Of a stretch of DNA of 64,000 bases, positions 16,134 to 23,931 are shown piece after piece. Location: positions 8,673,501-8,737,500 of the forward strand of contig NZ_CP107913.1 in the NCBI RefSeq assembly GCF_036014115.1. Reading direction: 5' to 3'. This DNA is from Streptomyces sp. NBC_00448. GTDB lineage: Bacteria; Actinomycetota; Actinomycetes; Streptomycetales; Streptomycetaceae. The number at the start of each line of letters is the position of its first letter. The first letter of the stretch is position 1. The notes beneath the pieces are model-generated. The model was not told the origin of the DNA. It did no database searches and saw nothing but the letters and a program-made list of their open reading frames with translations. The position numbers and the translations under genes are program-made.

Positions 16134-16907
16134 ATGGAGACTGCCGAGTTCATCGAGACGCTGCGCCGCGAGGGACCCCTGCTGGCCGACGCCGCACAGC
16201 GTGCGGGGCTGGACGCGCCCGTGCCCACCTGCCCGAAGTGGCAGGTCCGCGATCTGCTGCGGCACACCGGGTCGGTGCACCGCTGGGCGGCCGGGTTCGT
16301 CGCCGAGGGGCGTACCGAGCCCGCCCAACTCGACGACACGGCGCCGAGCGGCACGGGGAGCGACGGCACCGGCTCCGACCGCGGCGAACTCGTCGACTGG
16401 TACCGGCTCTCGCACGCCCGGCTGGTGGAGGTGCTGGAGGACGCCCCGGCGGACCTGGTCTGCTGGACCTTCATGCCCGCGCCCTCGCCGCTGGAGTTTT
16501 GGGTCCGCCGCCAGGCACACGAGACCACCGTCCACCGCGTCGACGCCCAGGCCGCCGCCGGCCTGGCCCCGTCAGCGGTGGACCCCGCTTTCGCCGCGGA
16601 CGGCGTGGACGAACTCATGCTCCGGTTCGAGGGCAAGGGCCGCAACCGGGCGCGCAGCCCGCAGCCGCGCACCCTGCGGGTGCGTACCGAGGACGTGGCG
16701 GGGGACAGCGGCTGGACCCTGCATTTCACCCCGGAGCCGCCGCGCTGGGAGCGGGGCGGTGCGGACGGCCGCGCCGACTGCGAAGTGAGCGCGCCGGCTG
16801 CTGAGTTGTACCTGGCGCTGTGGAACCGGCTGCCCCACGACCGCTTGTCCGTACGCGGCGACCGCGACGTGATGGACCTCTGGCTGTCCTCCGGCGCCGC
16901 GTCCTGA
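16134..16907 (+). CDS. Maleylpyruvate isomerase family, mycothiol-dependent
   Basis: A 257-residue protein of the DinB-like mycothiol-dependent maleylpyruvate isomerase (MDMPI) superfamily. The N-terminal four-helix domain has CPKWQVRDLLRHTGSVHRWA and RRQAHETTVHRVDA, whose histidines and acid correspond to the divalent-metal site. A C-terminal SCP2-like MDMPI_C region follows (DCEVSAPAAELYLALWNRLP). Members use mycothiol as cofactor and have many substrates; here the substrate is unknown. Start ATG 16134 is supported by the leaderless promoter. Confidence 0.8.
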   Translation: METAEFIETLRREGPLLADAAQRAGLDAPVPTCPKWQVRDLLRHTGSVHRWAAGFVAEGRTEPAQLDDTAPSGTGSDGTGSDRGELVDWYRLSHARLVEVLEDAPADLVCWTFMPAPSPLEFWVRRQAHETTVHRVDAQAAAGLAPSAVDPAFAADGVDELMLRFEGKGRNRARSPQPRTLRVRTEDVAGDSGWTLHFTPEPPRWERGGADGRADCEVSAPAAELYLALWNRLPHDRLSVRGDRDVMDLWLSSGAAS

Positions 16908-16940
16908 CGAACCCGCCACCCGGTGTTCGGCCCCCGGCCC

Positions 16941-16972
16941 CCGGCGTCTTCGGGGTGCCCGGGGGACGCCGG
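16941..16972. terminator. Bidirectional hairpin between convergent genes
   Basis: CCGGCGTC (16941-16948) pairs with GACGCCGG (16965-16972) in the gap between the isomerase-like gene and the convergent methyltransferase. No T-run is present, as usual in high-GC actinobacteria. Confidence 0.45.
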
Positions 16973-17013
16973 CCCGGTCGGCCCGGTCGGCCCGGTCAGT
17001 CCGGTCAGTCCGG
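16971..17013 (+). repeat. 9-base tandem repeats (GGCCCGGTC / AGTCCGGTC)
   Basis: Three copies of GGCCCGGTC (16971, 16980, 16989) are followed by AGTCCGGTC and a partial copy. The run reaches into the last codons of the methyltransferase gene, whose stop is at 17005, so slippage here could alter its C-terminus. Confidence 0.8.
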
Positions 17014-17814
17014 GTTGCGGCCGACGGCCAGGAGGTGGGAGCTGGCGGCGAGGAGTTCGGGGTAGGGCTCGGCCAGGCGGGCGGCGGTCAGGGCGGATTG
17101 GAAGAGTTCCTCGCTCGGCGGGGCGCCCGTACTCTGCTCGACGGCCTTGAGCAGCGACCAGGTGGGGCCCTCGATGCCGAACACCTCCACCTCCCGGAGC
17201 CCCGCGGCCCCCACTTCCGCGGCGAGCTCTTCCGCCCGGTGGAAGTAGGACACGGTGAAGCCGCGCCGGCCGTCGTAGGTGGCGGTGGCGAGGATGTCCG
17301 TGATCGAGTCCCGCAGGCGTTCGTGGTGCAGGTGCGCCAGGGCGGTGTGTTCGAAGACGGACGAGTAGCGGTTGATCGCCGCGGCTGCCACGAGGCCCCC
17401 GGGCCGCGTCACGCGGGCGGCCTCGCGCAGCGCTCGCAGGCGGTCCTCGCGCTCGGGCAGGTGGTACAGCGGACCGAGCAGCGTCACGACGTCGTACGAG
17501 GAGTCCGGCGCGTCGAGGCCGCGGGCGTCACCGAGTTCGGCCGGGCAGATGTCGCGTGCCTGCTCCACATGGCGTGCGACCGGGTCGACGAGCCGCACCT
17601 CGTATCCGTCCGCCACCAGCCAGCGGGCGTGCACGCCGGTTCCGCCGCCGACATCCAGCACGCGTGCGGGTGCCTCCGGCAGGAAGCGCCGCAACAACTC
17701 CTGCGTGCGCAGCAGTTCCAGTCTTCCGTCAGCCGAAGACGTCAACCGGCTCCCTTCGTCGAAGAGGCTGGTGTAGAAGGTGGTGACCTCGGGTGCCAGT
17801 TGGGGGGACGCCAT
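17005..17814 (-). CDS. SAM-dependent methyltransferase (class I)
   Basis: A 269-residue class I methyltransferase. Motif I is VLDVGGGTGVHARWL, with the acidic end of strand 2 in VRLVDPVARH and motif post-I/II in YDVVTLLGPLYHLPE. This layout is common among small-molecule and ubiquinone-type methyltransferases. ATG 17814 is taken because MASPQLAPEVTTFYTSLFDEG fits the family start; the frame extends upstream to 18069 as Arg-rich non-family sequence. Substrate is unknown. Confidence 0.8.
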   Translation of the reverse strand: MASPQLAPEVTTFYTSLFDEGSRLTSSADGRLELLRTQELLRRFLPEAPARVLDVGGGTGVHARWLVADGYEVRLVDPVARHVEQARDICPAELGDARGLDAPDSSYDVVTLLGPLYHLPEREDRLRALREAARVTRPGGLVAAAAINRYSSVFEHTALAHLHHERLRDSITDILATATYDGRRGFTVSYFHRAEELAAEVGAAGLREVEVFGIEGPTWSLLKAVEQSTGAPPSEELFQSALTAARLAEPYPELLAASSHLLAVGRNPD

Positions 17815-17936
17815 CCCGCCAGTATCCGGCACCGGAGACGCGACGCCGTGCCGATCCCGTCGCCGTTCATCCTCGGCGACGGCAGCGCGGGGCACGGCAG
17901 TTGACGCCGTACCGCGTACGGGGGCGCAGCCGCCCG

Positions 17937-18497
17937 TCAGCCGGCATCTGCGGGCGATAGGCCTTCGGTGCCGTGCATGTGGTGGAGCAGGAGGAGCGCG
18001 GCCACCGCGTTCGCCGATCTGATCTCGCCCCGCTGAACGAGCATGGGTACGGACGCGAGCGGCACCCATTCCCGTCGCTCCGACTCGAAGTCGTCCTCGG
18101 GGTGCCCGACGTACTCGGCGGTGGTGGACCAGTAGACGTGGTGGTGGCCGTCGGCGAGGCCGTTGGAGGGCTCAACGGTCATGAGGTGCTTGAGGGGGCC
18201 GGGGCGCCATCCGGTTTCCTCCAGCATCTCGCGGGCGGCGGCTGCTTCGACGTCCTCGCCGTGTTCGACCACGCCGGCGGCGAGTTCCCAGCCCCAGGTG
18301 TCGGTGATGAAGCGGTGCCGCCACAGCAGGAGGGCTTCGCCTGCTTCGTTGACGGTGGTGGCCAGCGCTACCGGGCGTTGGCGGATCAGGTAGTGGTCGA
18401 GGTGGCGGCCGTCGGGGAGTTCGACGTCGGCGAGGTTGAGGGTGAGCCAGGGATTCTCGTAGACCGTCTTCTCGCCGTGGTTCTTCCACACCGACAC
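17937..18497 (-). CDS. NUDIX hydrolase (ADP-ribose pyrophosphatase-like)
   Basis: A 186-residue NUDIX enzyme. The complete box is GVVEHGEDVEAAAAREMLEE plus TG, preceded by WGWELAAG and the N-terminal LIRQRPVALATTVNEAGEALLL strand typical of ADP-sugar pyrophosphatases. GTG 18497 is preferred because GGAG lies seven bases upstream on the coding strand; an in-frame start at 18560 would add about 21 residues. It is followed by the methyltransferase on the same strand. Confidence 0.82.
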   Translation of the reverse strand: MSVWKNHGEKTVYENPWLTLNLADVELPDGRHLDHYLIRQRPVALATTVNEAGEALLLWRHRFITDTWGWELAAGVVEHGEDVEAAAAREMLEETGWRPGPLKHLMTVEPSNGLADGHHHVYWSTTAEYVGHPEDDFESERREWVPLASVPMLVQRGEIRSANAVAALLLLHHMHGTEGLSPADAG

Positions 18498-18886
18498 GTA
18501 CGTGCTCCGTCCATGGCTGGCTGCCCGGTGCCTGGGACGGTACCGGACCGGGCTGGTCACAGAGGCAGGGAGAGTGAGGCGTCGATCTGCTCGACGGCAT
18601 CGCGCCCGGCGACCGAGCTGTGGTCGGCGAGCAGGGCGCGAAGGCGGGTGAATCGGTCCCGTAGACGCTGCGACTCCTGGCCCTGTGCCAGGGCGAGAGC
18701 CGCGAGGCTGTGGGCTGCGGCCTGTTCGGGATCGCCGCGGCCGAGGTCAGCAGTGGCAAGGATGGCCAGGCGATGCACGGACCCGCGGGCGTGTGCTTGG
18801 GCACGTACAGCTTCGGTGGCGTAGGTCTGGGCTGGGGTCCAGTCGCCGAGGCTGATGAGGGCTTCGGCGAGTTGGGCCTCAACTAG

Positions 18887-18907
18887 GGTCTGTATGGAGT
18901 TGTGATC
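18887..18907 (+). repeat. IS terminal inverted repeat, left copy
   Basis: Ends TGGAGTTGTGATC and matches the reverse complement of 19931-19951 at 18 of 21 positions. It lies directly inside the CTAG target copy. Confidence 0.88.
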
Positions 18908-19499
18908 AAGACTGTGATCCGAGGTGTCGGATCCAGAGCAGGCCGGCGCATAATTCGAGTCCGGCCTGGTAGCTTCCAGGCTTTTTGTCGTAGCGGACGG
19001 CGAGGCCGCGCCAGTCCTTGATCTTGTTGATGGTGCGTTCGACGCTGTTGCGGAGCTTGTACAGCTCCTTGTCGTAGGTGACGGGCCGTCCGCCACGTGA
19101 GCCGCGCTTCTTGCGGTGGGCGGCCTGGTCCTTCTTCTCGGGGATGACCGCTTTGATCCCGCGTTTGCGCAGGTGAGCACGGTTCTTGCGGGAGGAGTAC
19201 GCCTTGTCGCCGGCGACTGCGCCGGGCCGGGTGCGGGGTCGGCCGACCGGGCCGGGGACGCGGATCTTGTCCAGGACGGGGATGAACTGCGGACTGTCTC
19301 CCGCCTGACCTGCGGTGATCTTGAGCGAGAGGGGCAGGCACTGCGGAACGCAGGACAGGTGCGTCTTCGTGGTCAGTCCGCCGCGGGAACGCCCCAGGTC
19401 AGCGGCAGCGAGCCGGACTCTGCGGCGACGCCTCACGCGCCGTCGTTCCTCCCGCTCCAGACCTATCTGCCCGTCTTGTTCCCCGCTGGCTCCCCTTTT
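18906..19499 (-). CDS. IS5-family transposase, OrfB part
   Basis: The frame reached by -1 slippage at the AAAAAGGGG tract (19492-19500) encodes the C-terminal catalytic part: GRSRGGLTTKTHL, the second catalytic Asp in VAGDKAYSSRKNR, and the Glu helix RNSVERTINKIKDWRGLAVRYDK. A TGA in this frame lies immediately before the A-tract, so expression depends on frameshifting from OrfA. An internal GTG at 19436 could make a separate product. It ends close to the left inverted repeat. Confidence 0.85.
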   Translation of the reverse strand, partial: KRGASGEQDGQIGLEREERRRVRRRRRVRLAAADLGRSRGGLTTKTHLSCVPQCLPLSLKITAGQAGDSPQFIPVLDKIRVPGPVGRPRTRPGAVAGDKAYSSRKNRAHLRKRGIKAVIPEKKDQAAHRKKRGSRGGRPVTYDKELYKLRNSVERTINKIKDWRGLAVRYDKKPGSYQAGLELCAGLLWIRHLGSQS

Positions 19500-19879
19500 T
19501 CAGCGGCGGCCTTCTCCAATGCGTCCAGAGTCCCGGGCTCCATGATCATCCCGGCGGCATCATGATGGGCCCTCGCCGTGGTCGAGTCCACGCTGACCAG
19601 CGACAAGTCCACCAGGCCCCGCCTCGCCGCCTCGGCGATCGCACCCTGGAACACCGCAGTGAACACCCCGGCATCCCGCCACTGCCGAAACCGGCCGTAC
19701 ACGGTGGACCAGTGCCCGAACCGCTCGGGCAACTCCCGCCATTTCGCCCCGTTCCGAAACCGCCACACGACGCCCTCGAAGTGCGCCCGCAGGTTCTCCG
19801 GATACGGACCGTACTCACCGACCGGCAGAAACGGGGAGACGAACTCCCACTCGGCATCCGAAAGTTGAGGTCGAGACAC
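19463..19879 (-). CDS. IS5-family transposase, OrfA part
   Basis: A 138-residue N-terminal transposase segment with the DUF4096-like DNA-binding region (MSRPQLSDAEWEFVSPFLP, FRNGAKWRELPERFGHWSTVYGRF read in two parts) and the first catalytic Asp in SLVSVDSTTARAHHDAAG. It stops at TAG shortly after the slippery tract. The IS427-like two-frame layout needs a -1 shift to fuse it with OrfB. Confidence 0.88.
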   Translation of the reverse strand: MSRPQLSDAEWEFVSPFLPVGEYGPYPENLRAHFEGVVWRFRNGAKWRELPERFGHWSTVYGRFRQWRDAGVFTAVFQGAIAEAARRGLVDLSLVSVDSTTARAHHDAAGMIMEPGTLDALEKAAAEKGEPAGNKTGR

Positions 19880-19930
19880 CCTACCGTTCTACCCCAAGGA
19901 GCCCGGCCCTCCCAGGCCGGGACCCCACGA

Positions 19931-19951
19931 GATCACAACTCCACACACGCC
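19931..19951 (-). repeat. IS terminal inverted repeat, right copy
   Basis: Begins GATCACAACTCCA on the plus strand and pairs with 18887-18907. CTAG follows at 19952-19955. Confidence 0.88.
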
Positions 19952-20250
19952 CTAGGCCGGGTTGGACGTAGCCGAGTTCGGCCGACTCATCGGCGGGCCG
20001 GATTCGGGTAGCGGCGGCTTCGGCGAGAACCATGCAGCGATGGGCGGCGCCTTGGTCACCCATACGGGAGAACGCCTTGGCCTGCATGGCATGGAGGTCG
20101 GTCGCCAGCGCGGGAGAGACGTGCGCGCCCGCCGTACGGATGCCAGCTTCGGCGAAGGCGACGGCTTGGCGAAAGTCCCGCATGAAGACTGCCTGGTTGA
20201 CCAGGAGCGCTATCACGTAGCCTCCAAAAGCCCGGTCACCGGAGGCTTTG

Positions 20251-20415
20251 GTGTCAACGGCGTCCTCTACGCCCCCCACGTCCGACGGCCCGAAGGTCGC
20301 CGAGGACGCGCCGATCGCCTTCGGCGACCCCCGCATGCCCTGGGTCCGCGCCTACCAACTGATCATGCGGCTGGCGGACTTCACCGTCATCGACCTCAAC
20401 GACCCGGCCGCCTGA
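20251..20415 (+). pseudogene. Unidentified 3' gene fragment (about 54 aa)
   Basis: An open frame ends PRMPWVRAYQLIMRLADF then TVIDLNDPAA and TGA at 20415. From about 20280 on, nearly every third codon base is G or C, as in real Streptomyces genes, and the peptide looks like a natural C-terminus. GTG at 20251 has GGAGG five bases upstream, but that stretch belongs to the TPR regulator on the other strand, so the ribosome site may be accidental. I read this as the tail of a 5'-truncated gene joined head to head with the truncated regulator. I do not recognise the family. A DUF6907 gene follows after 43 bases. Confidence 0.4.
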
Positions 20416-20458
20416 CTCCGCCGAGCCTCATTGGACCTCAGTAGACAAGGAACACCAC

Positions 20459-20992
20459 GTGCCCGTCACCCCAGCGGCCGACAACCGTACGTTCGCCGCC
20501 ACCACCGACCAACCGTCCCTCGCATCGTCCGCAAGCAACCGCACCTGGACCATCACCACCGACACCGGATTCAGCATCAGCGGCCACCTCCCGCCGTGGG
20601 CCGCCGACGACCCCAGCGAGCACCAACTCCCCGTCGACCGCCTCGGCATCGCGCTCAGCGACACCAACCACCACCAGGACGTCCGCGGCCACACCTTGCC
20701 CCTGCGTACACCCGACGGCTCCGACGAGCCCGGCCACGACACCGACCCGGTGCCGGTCTTCAGCGGCAGCATCGACTGCGACCCCTACGCCGCCGAACCC
20801 GAACTACGCATCCCCGTCTTCAACTTCCGCCTCGTCGACGACTACCGCATGGAAGCCCTCGGACCGGAAGGCGTCACCGAACCGGCCGCGGCATTCCGGG
20901 CTCACGCCGAGGTGCTGGACACCCACGTACGACACGCACTCATCGAAGCGCGCGGCGACTGGGCACGCCACCACACCAACCGACCCGCGTAA
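20459..20992 (+). CDS. DUF6907 domain protein
   Basis: A 177-residue soluble protein with the features of the Streptomyces DUF6907 family: an N-terminal hydrophilic tail, then WTITTDTGFSISGHLPPWAADDPS, a middle LPVDRLGIALSDTNHH, FSGSIDCDPYAAEPELRIPV and a C-terminal helix HVRHALIEARGDWARHH. Function is unknown; such genes are common in accessory regions near XRE regulators. GTG 20459 has AAGGAA six bases upstream. The family call rests on pattern recall, not on a search. Confidence 0.6.
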   Translation: MPVTPAADNRTFAATTDQPSLASSASNRTWTITTDTGFSISGHLPPWAADDPSEHQLPVDRLGIALSDTNHHQDVRGHTLPLRTPDGSDEPGHDTDPVPVFSGSIDCDPYAAEPELRIPVFNFRLVDDYRMEALGPEGVTEPAAAFRAHAEVLDTHVRHALIEARGDWARHHTNRPA

Positions 20993-21084
20993 GTGCAGCT
21001 CAAGGGTCCTCCGCCGGAGGGAAGCGGCGCTCGCCGAAGTGCGAGGGGCCGCGGCACCGGCCGGCGCCCAGCCGCCCCGTCGGC

Positions 21085-21477
21085 TCAGGACCTGACGAGC
21101 ATCCGCTCCAGCACCGCGCGGTGGCACGGGCGGGCCTGCTCGTAGCGGCTGCGGCCGGCCTCCGTGATGGCGACCCGCACCCCGCGCCGGTCCTCGCTGC
21201 AGATGCCGCGGTCGACCAGGCCCTCCTTCTCCAGGCGGGCCACCAGCCGGGACAGCGCGCTCTGACTGAGGTGGACGCGGTCGGCGAGCTCCTGGACGCG
21301 GAAGGTGCAGCCGTCCTCCGCGTCGTCGCCGATCAGGACGTCCAGCACCTCGAAGTCGCTGGCGCCGAGTCCGTACCGGTGCAGCTCGCGGTCGATCTCG
21401 CAAGCCGTACGGGCGTGAACGGCCAGGATGTCCCGCCATTCCTGCACGAGCGCGCGCTCACCCTTGTCGCCGGTCAT
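21085..21477 (-). CDS. MarR-family transcriptional regulator
   Basis: A 130-residue winged-helix repressor. The DNA-binding core is FRVQELADRVHLSQSALSRLVARLEKEGLV followed by the wing EDRRGVRVAITEAG. It is divergent from a 14-TM drug exporter with 85 bases between start codons that contain three equally spaced ATGC-N4-GCAT boxes, so it very probably represses itself and the exporter and responds to an exported compound. A TAACGT box six bases before its ATG (reverse complement of 21484-21489) suggests a leaderless transcript. Confidence 0.88.
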   Translation of the reverse strand: MTGDKGERALVQEWRDILAVHARTACEIDRELHRYGLGASDFEVLDVLIGDDAEDGCTFRVQELADRVHLSQSALSRLVARLEKEGLVDRGICSEDRRGVRVAITEAGRSRYEQARPCHRAVLERMLVRS

Positions 21478-21506
21478 GACACAACGTTAGCAGAAAGCCG
21501 ACCCTT

Positions 21507-21548
21507 ATGCACGGGCATTAAATGCGCTTGCATTGGATGCGCGTGCAT
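21507..21548. promoter_or_regulatory. Three-copy ATGC-N4-GCAT operator array
   Basis: ATGCacggGCAT (21507-21518), ATGCgcttGCAT (21522-21533) and ATGCgcgtGCAT (21537-21548) are perfect 4+4 palindromes starting exactly 15 bases apart. The second copy overlaps the exporter -35 and the third lies between -35 and -10. The arrangement fits cooperative binding by the divergent MarR protein. Confidence 0.75.
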
Positions 21549-21555
21549 GTAATCT
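21528..21555 (+). promoter_or_regulatory. Leaderless promoter of the MFS exporter
   Basis: TTGCAT (21528-21533), 16 bases, then TAATCT (21550-21555), followed seven bases later by ATG 21563. Transcription would start at or next to the start codon, and no ribosome site is present. Confidence 0.6.
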
Positions 21556-21562
21556 GTTCCGC

Positions 21563-23119
21563 ATGACCTCTCCGTCAGTCCCGTCCCCTACCGTCCCCCG
21601 CTCCGACCAGCGATGGAGCGCCTTGCAGTGGGGCGCCCTCCTCGTGCTGTGCGCCGCGCTCTTCCTCGACGCCCTCGACGTCTCGATGGTCGGCGTGGCG
21701 CTGCCCTCGATCGGCAGCGACCTGCACCTGTCCACGTCCTCGTTGCAATGGGTCGTCAGCGGCTACATCCTCGGATACGGCGGCCTGCTGCTCCTCGGCG
21801 GCCGCGCGGCCGACCTGCTCGGCCGGCGCCGGGTCTTCCTGATCGCCCTCGCGGTCTTCGCGGTGGCCTCGCTCCTCGGCGGCCTGGTCGACTCCGGCGA
21901 ACTGCTGATCGCCACCCGGTTCGTCAAGGGCCTCAGCGCCGCGTTCACCGCGCCCGCGGGCCTGTCCATCATCACCACCAGCTTCGCCGAGGGCCCGGTC
22001 CGCAACAAGGCGCTGACCATCTACTCTAGCTGCGGCGCCACCGGCTTCTCCATGGGCCTGGTGCTCTCCGGGTTCCTGACGGAGGCCGGCTGGCGCTGGA
22101 CGATGCTGCTGCCCGCCCCCGTCGCCCTGATCGCCCTGATCGCCGGGCTGAAGCTGATCCCGAAGACGCCGCGCGAGAAGGCCGACGGCCGGGGCTTCGA
22201 CCTGCCGGGCGCGATCACCGGCGCCGGCGCGATGCTGCTGCTGGTGTTCACCGTGGTCTCGGCGTCGTCGGTCGGATGGGCCTCGGCCCGCACGCTCGGC
22301 TCCTTCGCCGCCGTCGCGGCCCTGCTGGCCGCCTTCACCGTCATCGAGCAGCGCTCGTCCCACCCGCTGGTCCGGCTCGCGGTGCTGCGCGACTCCAGCC
22401 AGGTCCGCGCCAACCTCGGCGCCGCCACCTTCTTCGGGTCCTACGTCGCCTTCCAGTTCCTGGTCACGCAGTACCTTCAGAACGTCCTCGGCTACAGCGC
22501 CATGCACACCGCGCTCGCCTTCCTGCCCGCGGGCTCGCTCGTCGCGATCCTCTCCACCCGGATGGGGCCGGTCGTCGACCGCTTCGGCACCCCGCGGGTG
22601 ATCGCGGCAGGCTTCACCTCGCTGGTCGTCGGGTACGTCCTGTTCCTGCGGATCGGCCTGCACCCGAACTACGCGACCGTCATCCTGCCCTCGATGCTGC
22701 TGCTCGGCGCCGCCTTCGCCACCGCCTTCCCGTCGCTGAACATCCAGGCCACCAACGGGGTGCGCGACGAGGAGCAGGGCATGGTCTCCGGGCTGCTGAA
22801 CACGTCCTTCCAGGTCGGCGGCGCGATCTTCCTCGCCGTCGTCACGGCGGTGGTCACCTCCAGCGCGGGCGGCCACCCCGCCGGCCCGCAGGCCACCCTC
22901 GACAGCTACCGGCCCGGGCTGTGGGTGGTCACCGGTGTCGGCTTCGCCGGGCTGCTGCTCACCCTCTCGGGGCTGCGCCGCCGCCGTCCCTCCTACGGCA
23001 TCCTCGTCGCCTCCTCGGACACGGAGGCGCCCGGCAAGGCCACCGCCGCCCAGGGCGCCGACGCCACCGACGGCACGGAGCGCGACGTCCGCGACGGCCG
23101 CGTGACCGCACGCGACTGA
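21563..23119 (+). CDS. MFS drug exporter, DHA2 (14-TM) type
   Basis: A 518-residue proton-drug antiporter of the EmrB/QacA group with about 14 membrane segments. Motifs: ALFLDALDVSMVGVALPSIG in the first helix (motif D1), GGRAADLLGRRRVFLIAL (motif A), and the SLQWVVSGYILGYGGLLLLG helix. A hydrophilic C-terminal tail of about 45 residues follows the last helix. The divergent MarR gene and shared operators mark it as an inducible efflux module. ATG 21563 is set by the leaderless promoter. Substrate is unknown. Confidence 0.88.
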   Translation: MTSPSVPSPTVPRSDQRWSALQWGALLVLCAALFLDALDVSMVGVALPSIGSDLHLSTSSLQWVVSGYILGYGGLLLLGGRAADLLGRRRVFLIALAVFAVASLLGGLVDSGELLIATRFVKGLSAAFTAPAGLSIITTSFAEGPVRNKALTIYSSCGATGFSMGLVLSGFLTEAGWRWTMLLPAPVALIALIAGLKLIPKTPREKADGRGFDLPGAITGAGAMLLLVFTVVSASSVGWASARTLGSFAAVAALLAAFTVIEQRSSHPLVRLAVLRDSSQVRANLGAATFFGSYVAFQFLVTQYLQNVLGYSAMHTALAFLPAGSLVAILSTRMGPVVDRFGTPRVIAAGFTSLVVGYVLFLRIGLHPNYATVILPSMLLLGAAFATAFPSLNIQATNGVRDEEQGMVSGLLNTSFQVGGAIFLAVVTAVVTSSAGGHPAGPQATLDSYRPGLWVVTGVGFAGLLLTLSGLRRRRPSYGILVASSDTEAPGKATAAQGADATDGTERDVRDGRVTARD

Positions 23120-23149
23120 GCCGGACCGTCCCGCCGCTCACGAACGAAC

Positions 23150-23188
23150 GACCGGCCCCGCGCGAGGAGGGAACGCGCGGGGCCGGTC
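23150..23188. terminator. Strong terminator hairpin after the MFS exporter
   Basis: GACCGGCCCCGCGCG (23150-23164) pairs perfectly with CGCGCGGGGCCGGTC (23174-23188) across a 9-base loop, 31 bases after the exporter stop. There is no T-run. Confidence 0.8.
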
Positions 23189-23232
23189 CACGTCCGCGCC
23201 CCGCGCGCTCCGGTGCCGCCGGGCACCCTCCC

Positions 23233-23260
23233 GCCGACTGCCGACTGCCGACTGCCGACC
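23233..23260 (+). repeat. 7-base tandem repeat (GCCGACT)n
   Basis: Three perfect copies of GCCGACT and a fourth with one change lie in the non-coding gap before the next gene. Confidence 0.8.
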
Positions 23261-23364
23261 ACGCGCCGCACGTTCCGGGCGGGTTCGGGGGAACGCGGCT
23301 GTACCGTACGGCGTCTAGCGCGGTGGCCGGGAAGCGGCGGACGCGAGTGCGGGAGGCGGTGGAG

Positions 23365-23889
23365 ATGAGCGGGGCGGGCACGGGCGGCCGGGGCGTGACG
23401 GGGCGCCGTACGCAGGCGGAACGCGACGCCGCGTCCGTCGAGGCGATGTACGCGGTGGTGACCGCCGCGGTGCTCGGCGCGGCCGGCTTCCTCGTCGTGA
23501 CCACCCCGGTGATGGCGGGCGCGGCGCACGGATCGGCCCGCGACGGGTGGGTCAGCGCCGCGGTGATCGTGGCGGCCGGGCTCTTCTTCGGCCGGATCGT
23601 GCTGACCTTGCACCGCTTCGAACGCCGCGCCCGGCAGCGGCGACAGGCCCCGCCGCCGTACCCGTGGGACCCGACCCGCATCCCGGCCGGCCACGGGGAC
23701 GACCACGGTCCCGGCTACGGCTACGGCTACGGCCACGGGCGCGCCGACGGTGACGGCGGTACGGACCCGGGCGCGGCGCCCCTGGTGCCGGTGGTGACGC
23801 CGCACCGGCCGCGGCGGGTGGTGCGGCGGGCCGCGAGCAGCGGTGCCGGCAGGTCCGGCGCGCGGGGCGGCGCCGACCGGATCGGCTGA
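23365..23889 (+). CDS. Small membrane protein, DUF6332-like N-terminus
   Basis: A 174-residue protein. GRRTQAERDAASVEAMYAVV followed by two hydrophobic segments (TAAVLGAAGFLVVTTPVMAG and WVSAAVIVAAGLFFGRIVL) resembles the short DUF6332 membrane proteins of Streptomyces. The C-terminal half is hydrophilic, with a GYGYGYGHG run and a basic tail, longer than usual for that family. ATG 23365 follows GGGAGGCGGTGGAG. Function is unknown. Confidence 0.55.
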   Translation: MSGAGTGGRGVTGRRTQAERDAASVEAMYAVVTAAVLGAAGFLVVTTPVMAGAAHGSARDGWVSAAVIVAAGLFFGRIVLTLHRFERRARQRRQAPPPYPWDPTRIPAGHGDDHGPGYGYGYGHGRADGDGGTDPGAAPLVPVVTPHRPRRVVRRAASSGAGRSGARGGADRIG

Positions 23890-23931
23890 GCGCGGGGCGG
23901 GCGGCGGGGGCGCCGCCGGATCAGTGTGGGA

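Larger units (their letters stand above)
18887..19951 (-). mobile_element. IS5-family insertion sequence with CTAG duplication
   Basis: A 1,065-base element bounded by near-perfect 21-base inverted repeats. CTAG flanks both ends (18883-18886 and 19952-19955), consistent with a 4-base (YTAR-type) or 2-base (TA) target duplication. Two overlapping frames on the minus strand encode a DDE transposase through a -1 frameshift. No stop or indel disrupts either frame, so it may still be mobile. It interrupts the TPR-type regulator remnant. Confidence 0.9.
18557..20250 (-). pseudogene. TPR-type (XRE/Tpr) regulator remnant split by an IS element
   Basis: Two pieces of one gene flank the insertion sequence. 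The upstream piece (about 20250 to 19952, minus strand) reads ASGDRAFGGYVIALLVNQAV onward to DESAELGYVQPGL. The downstream piece (18886 to 18557) reads VEAQLAEALISLGDW onward to IDASLSLPL and a stop. Removing the IS and one CTAG copy restores the join YVQPGLVEAQLAEAL in frame. The pieces match the tetratricopeptide-like C-terminal half of Streptomyces XRE regulators. The DNA-binding N-terminus is absent, since family similarity ends near 20250 at a junction with other DNA, so the gene was already truncated or was truncated later. Confidence 0.8.

Noticed and set aside
18557..20250. Composite transposon or genomic island bounded by two IS copies
   Set aside because: Only one IS element and no second copy, integrase or attachment site is visible.
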